This document shows positions 6,488 to 14,515 of a DNA stretch of 26,665 nt, piece after piece. A program made the translations under genes and the position numbers. This DNA is from UMGS1071 sp045638545 (GTDB lineage: Bacteria > Bacillota > Clostridia > Oscillospirales > Acutalibacteraceae), in NCBI GenBank assembly GCA_045638545.1, contig JAZUBL010000026.1:1-26665 (forward strand), written 5' to 3'. The notes beneath the pieces are model-generated. The model did not search any database. It was not told the origin of the DNA and saw only the letters and a list, made by a program, of their open reading frames with translations. The first letter of the stretch is position 1; every line of letters starts with the position of its first letter.

Positions 6488-8614
6488 ATGAAGATTGTTA
6501 AGCGCGATGGCCGCGTAATTGATTATGACAGACAGAAGATCGTTATTGCGATCCAGAAAGCGAATAAAGAAGTAGAAGACTGTGAACGTGCAACCGACGA
6601 GCAGATCGAAGCGATCCTCGAATTTATAGAAGGCAAGGGCAAAGACCGTATGCTGGTAGAAGATGTGCAGGACATCATCGAGCAGAAGCTGATGGAGTTC
6701 AACCTCTTTACTCTGGCAAAGGCTTACATCATTTACCGCTACACAAGAGCACTGGTTCGCAAGGCAAATACTACAGACGAATCTATCCTGAGCCTGATCA
6801 AAAACTCCAATAAGGACGTTATGGAGGAAAACTCCAACAAGAACGCTCATGCAGCTGCTACACAGCGTGACCTGATTGCCGGCGAAGTTTCCAAGGACCT
6901 GACCCGCCGTATCCTGCTGCCGGAAAAAATCTCCAAGGCACACGACAACGGCGAGATTCACTTCCACGATGCGGACTACTTCCTGCAGCCAATCTTCAAC
7001 TGCTGCCTCATCAATATCGGCGATATGCTGGATAACGGCACAGTGATGAACGGCAAGCTGATCGAAAGCCCAAAGAGCTTCCAGGTAGCCTGCACCATCG
7101 TAACACAAATCATCGCAGCAGTTGCTTCCAGCCAGTACGGCGGTCAGTCTGTTGACATCCGTCATCTGGGCAAGTACCTGCGCAAGAGCAATGACAAGTT
7201 CCGCAACATCATCCGCAACACATCCAATGGCGAACTGTCTGAGGAAATGATCGAAAAGCTGGCACTGGAGCGTACCCGCTACGAGCTCCGCTCCGGCGTG
7301 CAGACTATCCAGTATCAGATCAACACTCTGATGACAACAAACGGCCAGTCTCCATTCGTTACCCTGTTCCTCAATCTGGACAAAAACGATCCTTACATTA
7401 AGGAAAATGCGATGATCATCGAGGAGATCCTCCGCCAGCGTTACGAAGGCATCAAGAACGACCAGGGCGTTTACGTAACACCGGCATTCCCTAAGCTGGT
7501 TTACGTGCTGGATGAGCACAACAACCTCAGCGGCGGCGAGTACGACTACATCACAAAGATGGCAGTTAAGTGCTCCGCAAAGCGTCTCTATCCGGACTAC
7601 ATCTCCGCAAAGAAGATGCGTGAGCACTACGAAGGCAACGTATTCAGCCCAATGGGCTGCCGCAGCTTCCTGGCTCCATGGAAGGATGAAAATGGCAACT
7701 ACAAGTTTGAAGGCCGCTTCAACCAGGGCGTTGTCAGCCTGAACCTGCCGCAGATCGGTATTCTGGCAAAAGGCGATGAAGAAGCATTCTGGAACCTGAT
7801 GGAAGAACGTCTCCAGACCTGCTTTGAGGCACTCATGTGCCGCCACAATGCACTGAAGGGCATCCGCTCCGACGTAAGCCCTGTGCACTGGCAGTACGGC
7901 GCAATCACCCGTCTGGAAAAGGGCGAGACCATTGACAAGTACCTGTACAATGGCTACTCCTCCATCTCCCTTGGCTACATCGGCCTTTACGAAGTAACCA
8001 AGCTGATGACCGGTGAATCCCACACAACTGAAAAGGGCACCGAATTCGCACTCCGCGTTATGCATCGCCTGCGCCAGGCAACTGACACCTGGAAGAAGGA
8101 AACAGGCATCGGCTTTGCACTCTACGGCACACCGGCAGAATCCCTCTGCTATCGCTTTGCACGTATTGACAAGCAGCGCTTCGGTACCATTGAGGACGTA
8201 ACAGACAAGGGTTACTACACCAACTCTTACCACGTTGACGTTCGCGAAAATATCGACGTGTTCTCCAAGTTCGACTTCGAGAGCCAGTTCCAGGATATTT
8301 CTTCCGGCGGCGCAATCTCCTACGTTGAGATTCCAAATATGCGCAACAACCTGGAAGCAATGGAAGACATCGTTCGCTTCATCTATGACCACATCCAGTA
8401 CGCAGAGTTCAACACAAAGAGCGACTACTGCCACATTTGCGGCTACGACGGCGAGATCCTCATCAATGATGACATTGAGTGGGAATGCCCTGTTTGCCAC
8501 AACAAGGACCACGCAAAGATGAACGTAACACGCCGCACCTGCGGCTACCTGGGTGAAAACTTCTGGAACCTGGGCAAAACAAAAGAGATTAAGAGCCGTG
8601 TGCTCCATCTGTAA
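6488..8614 (+). CDS. nrdD: Anaerobic (class III) ribonucleoside-triphosphate reductase
   Basis: NrdD reduces ribonucleoside triphosphates to deoxy forms without oxygen, using a glycyl radical. An ATP-cone (residues 1 to about 90) senses ATP/dATP. Cys202 and Cys391 (in MGCRSFLAPW) are the likely active-site thiols. Four cysteines (648, 651, 667, 670) form the C-terminal zinc site. RTCGYLG near the end holds the radical glycine, Gly686. Length is 708 residues, close to the E. coli enzyme. The ribosome site is GGGGG (6475-6479), eight bases before the ATG, rather than the usual AGGAGG. It leads nrdD-nrdG-dut and lies under NrdR-type boxes. Confidence 0.97.
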   Translation: MKIVKRDGRVIDYDRQKIVIAIQKANKEVEDCERATDEQIEAILEFIEGKGKDRMLVEDVQDIIEQKLMEFNLFTLAKAYIIYRYTRALVRKANTTDESILSLIKNSNKDVMEENSNKNAHAAATQRDLIAGEVSKDLTRRILLPEKISKAHDNGEIHFHDADYFLQPIFNCCLINIGDMLDNGTVMNGKLIESPKSFQVACTIVTQIIAAVASSQYGGQSVDIRHLGKYLRKSNDKFRNIIRNTSNGELSEEMIEKLALERTRYELRSGVQTIQYQINTLMTTNGQSPFVTLFLNLDKNDPYIKENAMIIEEILRQRYEGIKNDQGVYVTPAFPKLVYVLDEHNNLSGGEYDYITKMAVKCSAKRLYPDYISAKKMREHYEGNVFSPMGCRSFLAPWKDENGNYKFEGRFNQGVVSLNLPQIGILAKGDEEAFWNLMEERLQTCFEALMCRHNALKGIRSDVSPVHWQYGAITRLEKGETIDKYLYNGYSSISLGYIGLYEVTKLMTGESHTTEKGTEFALRVMHRLRQATDTWKKETGIGFALYGTPAESLCYRFARIDKQRFGTIEDVTDKGYYTNSYHVDVRENIDVFSKFDFESQFQDISSGGAISYVEIPNMRNNLEAMEDIVRFIYDHIQYAEFNTKSDYCHICGYDGEILINDDIEWECPVCHNKDHAKMNVTRRTCGYLGENFWNLGKTKEIKSRVLHL

Positions 8615-8630
8615 TTTTATATAACGAGGG

Positions 8631-8669
8631 AAACCTCCTGCCGGGGTCATTCCCTGCGGGAGGTTTTTT
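8631..8669 (+). promoter_or_regulatory. Intercistronic hairpin that sequesters the nrdG ribosome site
   Basis: AAACCTCCTGC (8631-8641) pairs with GCGGGAGGTTT (8656-8666) with one G-U pair, and six T follow (8664-8669), so the element has the form of an intrinsic terminator. Its 3' arm contains GGGAGG (8658-8663), the only plausible ribosome site for nrdG, eight bases before the GTG. AGGGAA (8627-8632) can pair with TTCCCT (8650-8655) in the loop, a possible competing fold. Confidence 0.75.
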
Positions 8670-8671
8670 CT

Positions 8672-9205
8672 GTGAATTATTCAGTCATTAAAAAATTTGA
8701 CGTAGCCAACGGCCCTGGCGTCCGTGTTTCCCTGTTTGTCAGCGGATGCACCCACCACTGCAAAGGCTGCTTTAACCCGGAAACCTGGGACTTCAATTTC
8801 GGCCAGGAATTCACAGAAGAAACCGAAAACGAAATTCTGGCAGCGCTGAAGCCTGGTCACATCCGCGGCCTGTCGCTCCTTGGCGGCGAACCGTTTGAAC
8901 CAACCAACCAGCGCCGTCTGCTGCCATTTCTCCGCCGCGTAAAGGAAGTTTATCCTGAAAAAGATCTCTGGTGCTACACCGGTTATCTGTTCGATGACGA
9001 GCTGCAGGGCAGCAGCCCGGCCAATATCGAAACCACCCTGCCAATGCTGCAGCTGATCGATATTCTGGTAGACGGCGTGTTCATCGAAGCAGAGAAAAAT
9101 CTCAACCTGCGCTTCCGCGGCTCTAATAATCAGCGGATCATTGACGTACAACGATCCCTCACAGAAAACCGCACCGTTGTTCTGGAAATGGACATTAAGC
9201 GGTAA
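8672..9205 (+). CDS. nrdG: Anaerobic ribonucleotide reductase activating enzyme (radical SAM)
   Basis: NrdG uses a 4Fe-4S cluster and S-adenosylmethionine to create the glycyl radical on NrdD. The cluster motif is Cys26-x3-Cys30-x2-Cys33 (SGCTHHCKGCFN), and the preceding NGPGVRVSLFVSGC is typical of NrdG. LLGGEPF is the glycine-rich SAM-contact segment. The start is a GTG, set by alignment of MNYSVIKKFDVANGPG with known NrdG starts. It lies two bases after the T run of the intercistronic hairpin. Length is 177 residues. Translation probably depends on opening that hairpin, so NrdG is likely made at lower levels than NrdD (inference). Confidence 0.95.
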   Translation: MNYSVIKKFDVANGPGVRVSLFVSGCTHHCKGCFNPETWDFNFGQEFTEETENEILAALKPGHIRGLSLLGGEPFEPTNQRRLLPFLRRVKEVYPEKDLWCYTGYLFDDELQGSSPANIETTLPMLQLIDILVDGVFIEAEKNLNLRFRGSNNQRIIDVQRSLTENRTVVLEMDIKR

Positions 9206-9222
9206 AGAAAGGAATTATGAAG

Positions 9223-9669
9223 ATGCAAATTGCACCTGTTAAAGTAAAAAAGCTGGATGACCGCGCGATCATCCCAACCTACGGCTCCGAGTTTTCCGCA
9301 GGCGCTGACCTGTACGCGGTGCTGGACGAAGACCTGACCATTATGCCTGGCGAGACAATTCTCATCCACACAGGCCTCTCCATGGAGATCCCTGTTGGCT
9401 ACGTTGGCCTCATCTATGCAAGAAGCGGCCTTGCTTCCAAGAAAGGCCTTGCACCAGCGAATAAGGTTGGCGTTATCGACTCCGACTACCGCGGCGAATT
9501 CATGGTAGCGCTCCACAACCACTCTGCAATCTCCCACACAATTTCTCACGGTGAGAGAATTGCACAGCTGGTGATTGCACCGTATATCACTGCAGATTTC
9601 CAGGTAGCAGAAGAACTGTCTGACACTGTACGCGGTGCAGGCGGCTTCGGTTCTACCGGCTCTAAATAA
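9223..9669 (+). CDS. dut: dUTP diphosphatase (trimeric dUTPase)
   Basis: The enzyme cuts dUTP to dUMP and pyrophosphate, keeping uracil out of DNA and feeding dTMP synthesis. All five trimeric dUTPase motifs are present: AGADLYA (26-32), RSGLASKKGL (67-76), GVIDSDYRGE (83-92), ERIAQLVI and the C-terminal RGAGGFGSTG arm. Two in-frame ATGs exist. The one at 9217 is only three bases from AAAGGA, while the one at 9223 is nine bases away and is preferred. It follows nrdG by 17 bases and ends the operon. Joining dUTPase to class III reductase ties dNTP supply to dUTP removal. Confidence 0.95.
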   Translation: MQIAPVKVKKLDDRAIIPTYGSEFSAGADLYAVLDEDLTIMPGETILIHTGLSMEIPVGYVGLIYARSGLASKKGLAPANKVGVIDSDYRGEFMVALHNHSAISHTISHGERIAQLVIAPYITADFQVAEELSDTVRGAGGFGSTGSK

Positions 9670-9676
9670 ACAAAAC

Positions 9677-9708
9677 AAAGCCTGTTCCATTCCGGAGCAG
9701 GCTTTTTT
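9677..9708 (+). terminator. Terminator of nrdD-nrdG-dut
   Basis: A 12-pair stem (9677-9688 with 9694-9705, one G-U pair) with a five-base loop is followed by a six-T run ending at 9708. Confidence 0.9.
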
Positions 9709-9720
9709 AATGCAAAAAAG

Positions 9721-9752
9721 AAAGGCTCTGTATGTTCTCATACAAAGCCTTT
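9721..9752 (-). terminator. Terminator of the VanZ/ABC unit, possibly bidirectional
   Basis: Fourteen-base arms (9721-9734 and 9739-9752) pair with a single mismatch around the loop TTCT. On the minus strand a T-rich tract follows. A T run also follows on the plus strand, so it may back up the dut terminator. Confidence 0.75.
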
Positions 9753-9766
9753 TTGTTTGATTCCAG

Positions 9767-10393
9767 TTAAAAACCGTACAGCAATTTTGCAAATCCCATC
9801 TCGTTGAACAGGAAGAATCTTCCCCCATACAGGAGAAGGATCATCGCCGCCAGCTCCCATTGTGCCATGCCGCAGAAACGGTCATGTTTCTTCACACAGC
9901 GGCTCCAGATAAGGTACAATCCATAACCAATCAGCGTACCGGCTGTGTTTAAAATTAAATCATCTACGTCTGATTTTCTGTAATTCATCAGCTGCGTGAT
10001 TTCAATAAACACAGAGAACAGGGCACCCAGCACAAGGGTGCTGTACCACCTGCGCATCTTCTTCCAGAGCATCGGCACCAGCGCGCCCAGCGGTACAAAC
10101 AGCACGACGTTCAGCACGTAGTCAATCATTCGAATGCCTCTGGAAAACGGGATCAGATTGATCTCATTTTCATCAAAATGCAATCCGAACTGCAGCCAGC
10201 CCTGCAGGGTACCTGCGCCGGTAAAATGGTATACGCCGCTGATATAAATTGCAAGGACAACTGCCAGCACACAGGCCGCCGCAGAACATTTCTTCCCTCG
10301 CCTGTGCTGAATAATTCTGATGACCGGAAATGCAATGGCAAACGGAAGCAGTGCTGATAAAAATTCATAGCCGTATAACAATATCTCATTCAT
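9767..10393 (-). CDS. VanZ-like family membrane protein
   Basis: A 208-residue protein with about five membrane helices. It carries the VanZ-family core: INLIPF, then NVVLFVPLGALVP, an E-x2-QL stretch, and R-x-DVDDLILNTAGTLIGY. VanZ itself gives low-level teicoplanin resistance, but most family members have no known role. It lies 26 bases after the FtsX-type permease gene and ends at a shared terminator, so it is probably the last gene of that ABC unit. The ribosome site is weak (GGAAAG). Family membership is well supported; resistance is not shown. Confidence 0.8.
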   Translation of the reverse strand: MNEILLYGYEFLSALLPFAIAFPVIRIIQHRRGKKCSAAACVLAVVLAIYISGVYHFTGAGTLQGWLQFGLHFDENEINLIPFSRGIRMIDYVLNVVLFVPLGALVPMLWKKMRRWYSTLVLGALFSVFIEITQLMNYRKSDVDDLILNTAGTLIGYGLYLIWSRCVKKHDRFCGMAQWELAAMILLLYGGRFFLFNEMGFAKLLYGF

Positions 10394-10419
10394 ATTCTTT
10401 ACTTTCCCAAAAGCCTTCT

Positions 10420-13152
10420 CTATAAATTACTGTTCCGCAGGCCGTCCAGAATCGCCTCCCGCCGTATTTTCAATCCGGCATAAACCACCGTGCTCAGCAC
10501 GATGACAAAGATAGAGGCAACGCCAATACCAACCTGCAGCCACGGTACAGAGAATGCAAGATCAAAGTTCCGGCCCAGGATCAGCCAGATCAGTCCCATC
10601 ATACCGGCGCTGATCGGTAAGCCGATCACCAGCGATTTAAGGCCATAAAACAGGCTCTCAAAGAACAGCATTTTATGGAATCCGCGAGGCGTCATGCCAA
10701 CAGATTTCAGCATAGCAAACTCCCGCTTGCGGAGAATGATGCTGGTAGAAATGGTGTTGAAAATGTTGGCAACACCAATGGCGGAGATCAATGCAATAAA
10801 TACGTAGCTGAAGGTGTTGATCAGGAAAATCAGCTGATCGATCTCCTGATTGATCGTTGTGAGGTTATACACGCCCAGCGACATTCCGGAGGATATGTTC
10901 CCTGATATATTCGAACTATCCCACAGTTCCCAGATGTGGTCTTCCACTTTTGCCGGGTCTTCCGCATTCAGGTAGATGATATCGTGATAGTTCCCCCTGT
11001 CACTGCTGTTCAGCATTTCCAGATAGCTGTTAAAGACTGTATGAGAAACGATCACGTCACATACCAGTCCGGTATGTGCATCACGAAGATTGGTAAGCCC
11101 CAGCATCGTTTCGCCTGTCACAGCTTCCAGAGATAAATAGCCGGTGTGCGTATCGCCTGCTGCAGTATCAATGTAACGAAATGGCAGGTAGTCTCCCGCT
11201 TCCAGGTTGTAAGCGGAGAAATTTGTATAGGAGCGGTCTTCCCGCCATACCAGATCATTGATCAGAATCGCAGACGGCACGCTCGCATCGTGCATTGTTT
11301 TAAAATCTGCACCGATCTTATCACAGAACGCTTTCAGCGATGCGTCATCCATGGCCGAAATACGCAGCATCGGCACATGCCCAGCCAGCGGGCCTTCGCC
11401 GTCTTCCGCAGTCATTTGCCGCAGTTCTTCTGTTTCGTACTGTGCATTGTCATTTACGGTAATGTAGCCCCATTCCCGCAGCATGACAGACTCGGTAATG
11501 CCGTCCAGCTCCTGCACCTGTGTGAGGAAATTGATCCGCTGCATTTCCCGTTCGATACGGTCATCTTCTATCACGGCCTCCACAGTGTCCTGCTGGCTGC
11601 CGTACACCTTTTCGTACGTGTGGTCATAGAGCGTAACGTCAATGTCATAGTTGGCATCAGTCACCGCAAGATCTACCGACCCGCTGAGAAAATGGGTAAA
11701 GCTGCTTGCCGAAAGAAATAACACCAGAGAAATTACAAAGGAGGATATAGCAATCCGATAGCGCTTTTTATTGCGCTTCATATTTTTGGCAGCAAGCTCA
11801 CCTTCAATGCCAAAGAGTTTGCGGGTCAGCCGCGACGTTTTCACTGAGCGAGGCGTTAAGTGAATATCCCGCTGCTGACGGATGGCCTCCATCGGCGAAA
11901 CACGGCTGGCACGGTGCGCCGGGATCCACGCAGAAACCAGCACCGTAACCACTGACAAGATGACTGCAGTCAACAGTGCCAGCGGTGACACTACCACGTT
12001 CAGCCCAATGCCCGGCAGATCGTAATTGATGGTCAGAAGAGACTCTACTGCCGGATTTACAGCCCAGAACACGCACTGCATGCCCAGAATGCCGCCAACC
12101 AACCCCAGCGGCACGGAAATCAGCAGAATGATAAAGGCTTCGAATAAGACAGAAGCGCGCTTCTGGCGGTTTGTAGCGCCAACGCTGGCCAGTAAACCAA
12201 AGTTTACGCTCCGCTCTGCAACAGAAATTGCAAAGGCGTTGTAAATCAGCGCTACAGAGCCGATAAAGATGATTGCAAAAAGCGTACCAACCAAAGCAAA
12301 AATCATCTGAATGAACCCTCTGTCGTAATCGGCACCGCTGTAAAGGAGTAAGGTGGTATTGGTGCTGGACCAGTCGGCACCCAGTTTGTCATACAGATCG
12401 TCCGACCATTCATAGATCGAGGTGTCCGGATTTTTCATTTTCAGAAAAACGCCGATATTTTCTGCATTGGGGTCATCCTGGCCTGTAATGGCGGTGAGGC
12501 ACGGCGCCCAGCTTGGCTCCAGGGGAAAGACCGAAGCAAAGCCAACAATGGTATACGTGCGCTCCTGCTCACCGGCAATTGGAACGAACGTCTCCTCATC
12601 GCCCATATAGCTGACATCGCCGTCAATGGGAAATGTTTCCGGTAAAATCTCGCCGGTGTACTTATCAATCAGCCACCGCTCACCAAAGCTCAGATTTACC
12701 GTATCACCCAGCTTCATGTATTCACTGTCACGCTCCCGTATGCTCTCCGAAAGCACCAGCTCTCTGCTGTTTTGGGGCAGCCTGCCCTCTGTTAATTTTA
12801 CACCGGCCTGCTCCATGCCGTCCATGGAGATCGCTTTGACCCACAGAAACCGCTTGGCGCCGAACTGTTCCGGCAGCTGCGCCAGTCCGTGGCTCTGGGC
12901 GGTGTAATAACTTTCGACTTTTTCATCTTCTTTCAATAATTGCAGATCGCCGGTATTGATGCCGCCGAACATAACATGGTAATCACCGTTCTGCACAATG
13001 GCCATCTGCTGCATAAACCCGAGAAACGAATTGCTCAGCGTTGTAACGGCGGTGAACATCGCGACAGAAATGATGACACCGATAATGGTAACAATGGTCC
13101 GCCGCTTGTTCATGCGCATCTGCCGCAGCGTCAGTTTGGACATGATGTTCAT
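10420..13152 (-). CDS. ABC transporter permease with two FtsX-type domains
   Basis: A 910-residue membrane protein with duplicated architecture: one helix (about 20-42), a large outside domain, three helices (about 280-400), a linker, then again one helix (about 455-475), an outside domain and three helices near the C-terminus. Each half ends in an FtsX-like core, and the boundary segments resemble RSVNFGLLASVGATNRQ and REFAMLKSVGMTPRG. Such permeases act mechanically with a MacB/LolD-type ATPase in lipoprotein export, peptide efflux or peptide-antibiotic sensing. The first ATG overlaps the ATPase stop by four bases. A second ATG nine bases later is an alternative start. The substrate is unknown. 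Confidence 0.88.
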   Translation of the reverse strand: MNIMSKLTLRQMRMNKRRTIVTIIGVIISVAMFTAVTTLSNSFLGFMQQMAIVQNGDYHVMFGGINTGDLQLLKEDEKVESYYTAQSHGLAQLPEQFGAKRFLWVKAISMDGMEQAGVKLTEGRLPQNSRELVLSESIRERDSEYMKLGDTVNLSFGERWLIDKYTGEILPETFPIDGDVSYMGDEETFVPIAGEQERTYTIVGFASVFPLEPSWAPCLTAITGQDDPNAENIGVFLKMKNPDTSIYEWSDDLYDKLGADWSSTNTTLLLYSGADYDRGFIQMIFALVGTLFAIIFIGSVALIYNAFAISVAERSVNFGLLASVGATNRQKRASVLFEAFIILLISVPLGLVGGILGMQCVFWAVNPAVESLLTINYDLPGIGLNVVVSPLALLTAVILSVVTVLVSAWIPAHRASRVSPMEAIRQQRDIHLTPRSVKTSRLTRKLFGIEGELAAKNMKRNKKRYRIAISSFVISLVLFLSASSFTHFLSGSVDLAVTDANYDIDVTLYDHTYEKVYGSQQDTVEAVIEDDRIEREMQRINFLTQVQELDGITESVMLREWGYITVNDNAQYETEELRQMTAEDGEGPLAGHVPMLRISAMDDASLKAFCDKIGADFKTMHDASVPSAILINDLVWREDRSYTNFSAYNLEAGDYLPFRYIDTAAGDTHTGYLSLEAVTGETMLGLTNLRDAHTGLVCDVIVSHTVFNSYLEMLNSSDRGNYHDIIYLNAEDPAKVEDHIWELWDSSNISGNISSGMSLGVYNLTTINQEIDQLIFLINTFSYVFIALISAIGVANIFNTISTSIILRKREFAMLKSVGMTPRGFHKMLFFESLFYGLKSLVIGLPISAGMMGLIWLILGRNFDLAFSVPWLQVGIGVASIFVIVLSTVVYAGLKIRREAILDGLRNSNL

Positions 13153-13832
13153 TTCCGCAGCACCTCATCTCTGGCAATGCGTCCGTCCTCAATGGCCATC
13201 ACGCGGTCAGCCTGCAGGGCGATGTCCTCGTCGTGGGTAATGACGATCAGTGTCTGCTTATACTTTTTGTTGGAAAGCTTCAGCAGCTCCACGATCTCAT
13301 GGCTGTTTTTGCTGTCCAGATTACCGGTTGGTTCATCTGCCAGCAAAATAGCCGGAGCATTGATCAGCGCCCGCCCAATGGACACCCGCTGCTGCTGACC
13401 GCCGGATAACTGGTTTGGCAGGTGTTTTGTCCGCCCCTGCAGGTTCAGCATGGTCAGCATTTCGTCCAGCCGCTCTTTGTCTACCTTGCGGCCATCCAGC
13501 AGCATGGGCAGGGTAATATTTTCTGTCACATTCAGCACGGGGATCAGATTATAAAACTGATACACAAGCCCTACGTGCCGCCGTCGAAAAATCGCCAGCT
13601 GCTCTTCGTTCTGGGCAAAGACGTCGGATCCATCCAGAAAGACTTTTCCGGAGGTCGGTGTATCCACGCCGCCCAGAATATGCAGCAGCGTTGACTTACC
13701 GGAACCAGACGGCCCCACAATGGCAACAAATTCGCCTTTCTCTACGGAGAAGGAGACGTTATCTAAAGCGCGTACCATATTGTCTCCCTTGCCGTAAGTT
13801 TTGCACAGGTTTTCTACCCTTAAAATTTCCAT
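13149..13832 (-). CDS. ABC transporter ATP-binding protein, MacB/LolD type
   Basis: A complete ABC ATPase of 227 residues with Walker A GPSGSGKST (40-48), a Q-loop at VYQFYNLIP, signature LSGGQQQR (142-149), Walker B ILLADEP (162-168) and an H-loop histidine (about 200). The sequence pattern is that of ATPases serving FtsX-type permeases. GGGGAG about seven bases before the ATG is the ribosome site. The stop overlaps the permease start, so the two are co-translated. Its promoter region carries a large inverted repeat that may bind the nearby response regulator. Confidence 0.93.
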   Translation of the reverse strand: MEILRVENLCKTYGKGDNMVRALDNVSFSVEKGEFVAIVGPSGSGKSTLLHILGGVDTPTSGKVFLDGSDVFAQNEEQLAIFRRRHVGLVYQFYNLIPVLNVTENITLPMLLDGRKVDKERLDEMLTMLNLQGRTKHLPNQLSGGQQQRVSIGRALINAPAILLADEPTGNLDSKNSHEIVELLKLSNKKYKQTLIVITHDEDIALQADRVMAIEDGRIARDEVLRK

Positions 13833-13864
13833 ACTTCTTCTCCCCTTCTGGTTGGTACAGTTTT

Positions 13865-13918
13865 ATTATAATAAAGAAATATGACACAACCGTGACTTTT
13901 TCATAACAAAAACGTCAC
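13865..13918 (-). promoter_or_regulatory. Promoter and candidate operator of the ABC genes
   Basis: On the minus strand a perfect TATAAT lies at 13865-13870 with no good -35. Upstream is a near-perfect inverted repeat, plus strand GTGACTTTTT (13892-13901), CATAAC, AAAAA-C-GTCAC (13908-13918). A weak -35 plus an upstream repeat suggests an activated promoter (inference). Confidence 0.5.
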
Positions 13919-13936
13919 ATTGCAGAAAATCAAAAG

Positions 13937-13961
13937 AAAAAACCGCCCCAAAGGGACGGTT
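13937..13961 (-). terminator. Terminator of the YbaK-family gene
   Basis: On the minus strand AACCG-T-CCC pairs with GGGCGGTT, with one bulged base and loop TTTG, followed by a T-rich run. It separates the ybaK-like gene from the ABC promoter. Confidence 0.75.
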
Positions 13962-13967
13962 CTGATA

Positions 13968-14444
13968 TTATTGTTCTACTGTCTTGCAAACGTCGACCCA
14001 GCTGACAAAATTGGAAGCCACACTTTCCAGTTCTGCCGGTGTCAGTTCAATGGCAGAATTGGAACTGCCGCAGGCCGGGAATACTGTCTCGAAGCGCTGG
14101 AGTGAAACATCCAGGTACACTTCAACACCATCGTTCACCGCAAACGGACAAACACCGCCTACTGCGTGACCGATCAGCGGCTCTGCTTCTTCAAATGCCA
14201 GCATCTTTGTTTTTGTGCCGAACTGTGCTTTATATTTTTTGTTGTCTACTTTCACGTCGCCGGCAGCAACTACCAGCACCACCTTCTCCTCTACGTGGAA
14301 CGAAAGTGTCTTGGCAATGCGGCATGGCTCGCACTGGAGCGCCTCCGCTGCCAGCGCTACCGTTGCGCTGGATACCTCAAACTCCTGAATTTTCTCTGCA
14401 ATGCCTTTTTCTGCAAAATAAGCTCTTACGCGATCAATCGCCAT
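13968..14444 (-). CDS. YbaK/EbsC-family aminoacyl-tRNA deacylase
   Basis: A single-domain editing protein of 158 residues. Family features are the CRIAKTL segment with its conserved lysine, the DNKKYKAQFG stretch and the GGVCPF loop. Relatives hydrolyse mischarged tRNA, for example Cys-tRNA(Pro), in trans. The start was set at 14444 because GGGGGG lies seven bases upstream and the protein begins MAIDRVRAYFAEKG. A longer frame reaching into the kinase gene has no support. It has its own promoter, between the kinase terminator and this start, so it is functionally separate from the flanking two-component and ABC genes. The exact tRNA substrate cannot be read from sequence. Confidence 0.85.
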   Translation of the reverse strand: MAIDRVRAYFAEKGIAEKIQEFEVSSATVALAAEALQCEPCRIAKTLSFHVEEKVVLVVAAGDVKVDNKKYKAQFGTKTKMLAFEEAEPLIGHAVGGVCPFAVNDGVEVYLDVSLQRFETVFPACGSSNSAIELTPAELESVASNFVSWVDVCKTVEQ

Positions 14445-14474
14445 TATTCTGCCCCCCTGTTTCATATTGCTTCT

Positions 14475-14503
14475 ATTATAATGCAAAAAAGGCCTGTGTG
14501 CAA
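14475..14503 (-). promoter_or_regulatory. Promoter of the YbaK-family gene
   Basis: On the minus strand TTGCAC (14498-14503), 17 bases, then a perfect TATAAT (14475-14480). The -35 lies inside the terminator hairpin of the upstream kinase gene. Confidence 0.6.
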
Positions 14504-14515
14504 TCACACAGCGCC
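14485..14515 (-). terminator. Terminator of the two-component genes, overlapping the kinase stop codon
   Basis: On the minus strand GGC-G-CTGTGTG pairs with CACACAG-GCC (one bulge), followed by TTTTTT. The last codons of the kinase form the 5' arm, and the stop codon (14504-14506) falls at the arm/loop edge. Confidence 0.7.

Noticed and set aside
6458..8650. 730-codon minus-strand open frame opposite nrdD
   Set aside because: An antisense shadow. The nrdD zinc site and glycyl radical motif are on the plus strand, and the frame would run through the nrdG hairpin.
14445..14507. Upstream extension of the YbaK-family gene into the kinase stop
   Set aside because: It would place the start in the kinase terminator, upstream of the promoter -10, with no ribosome site.
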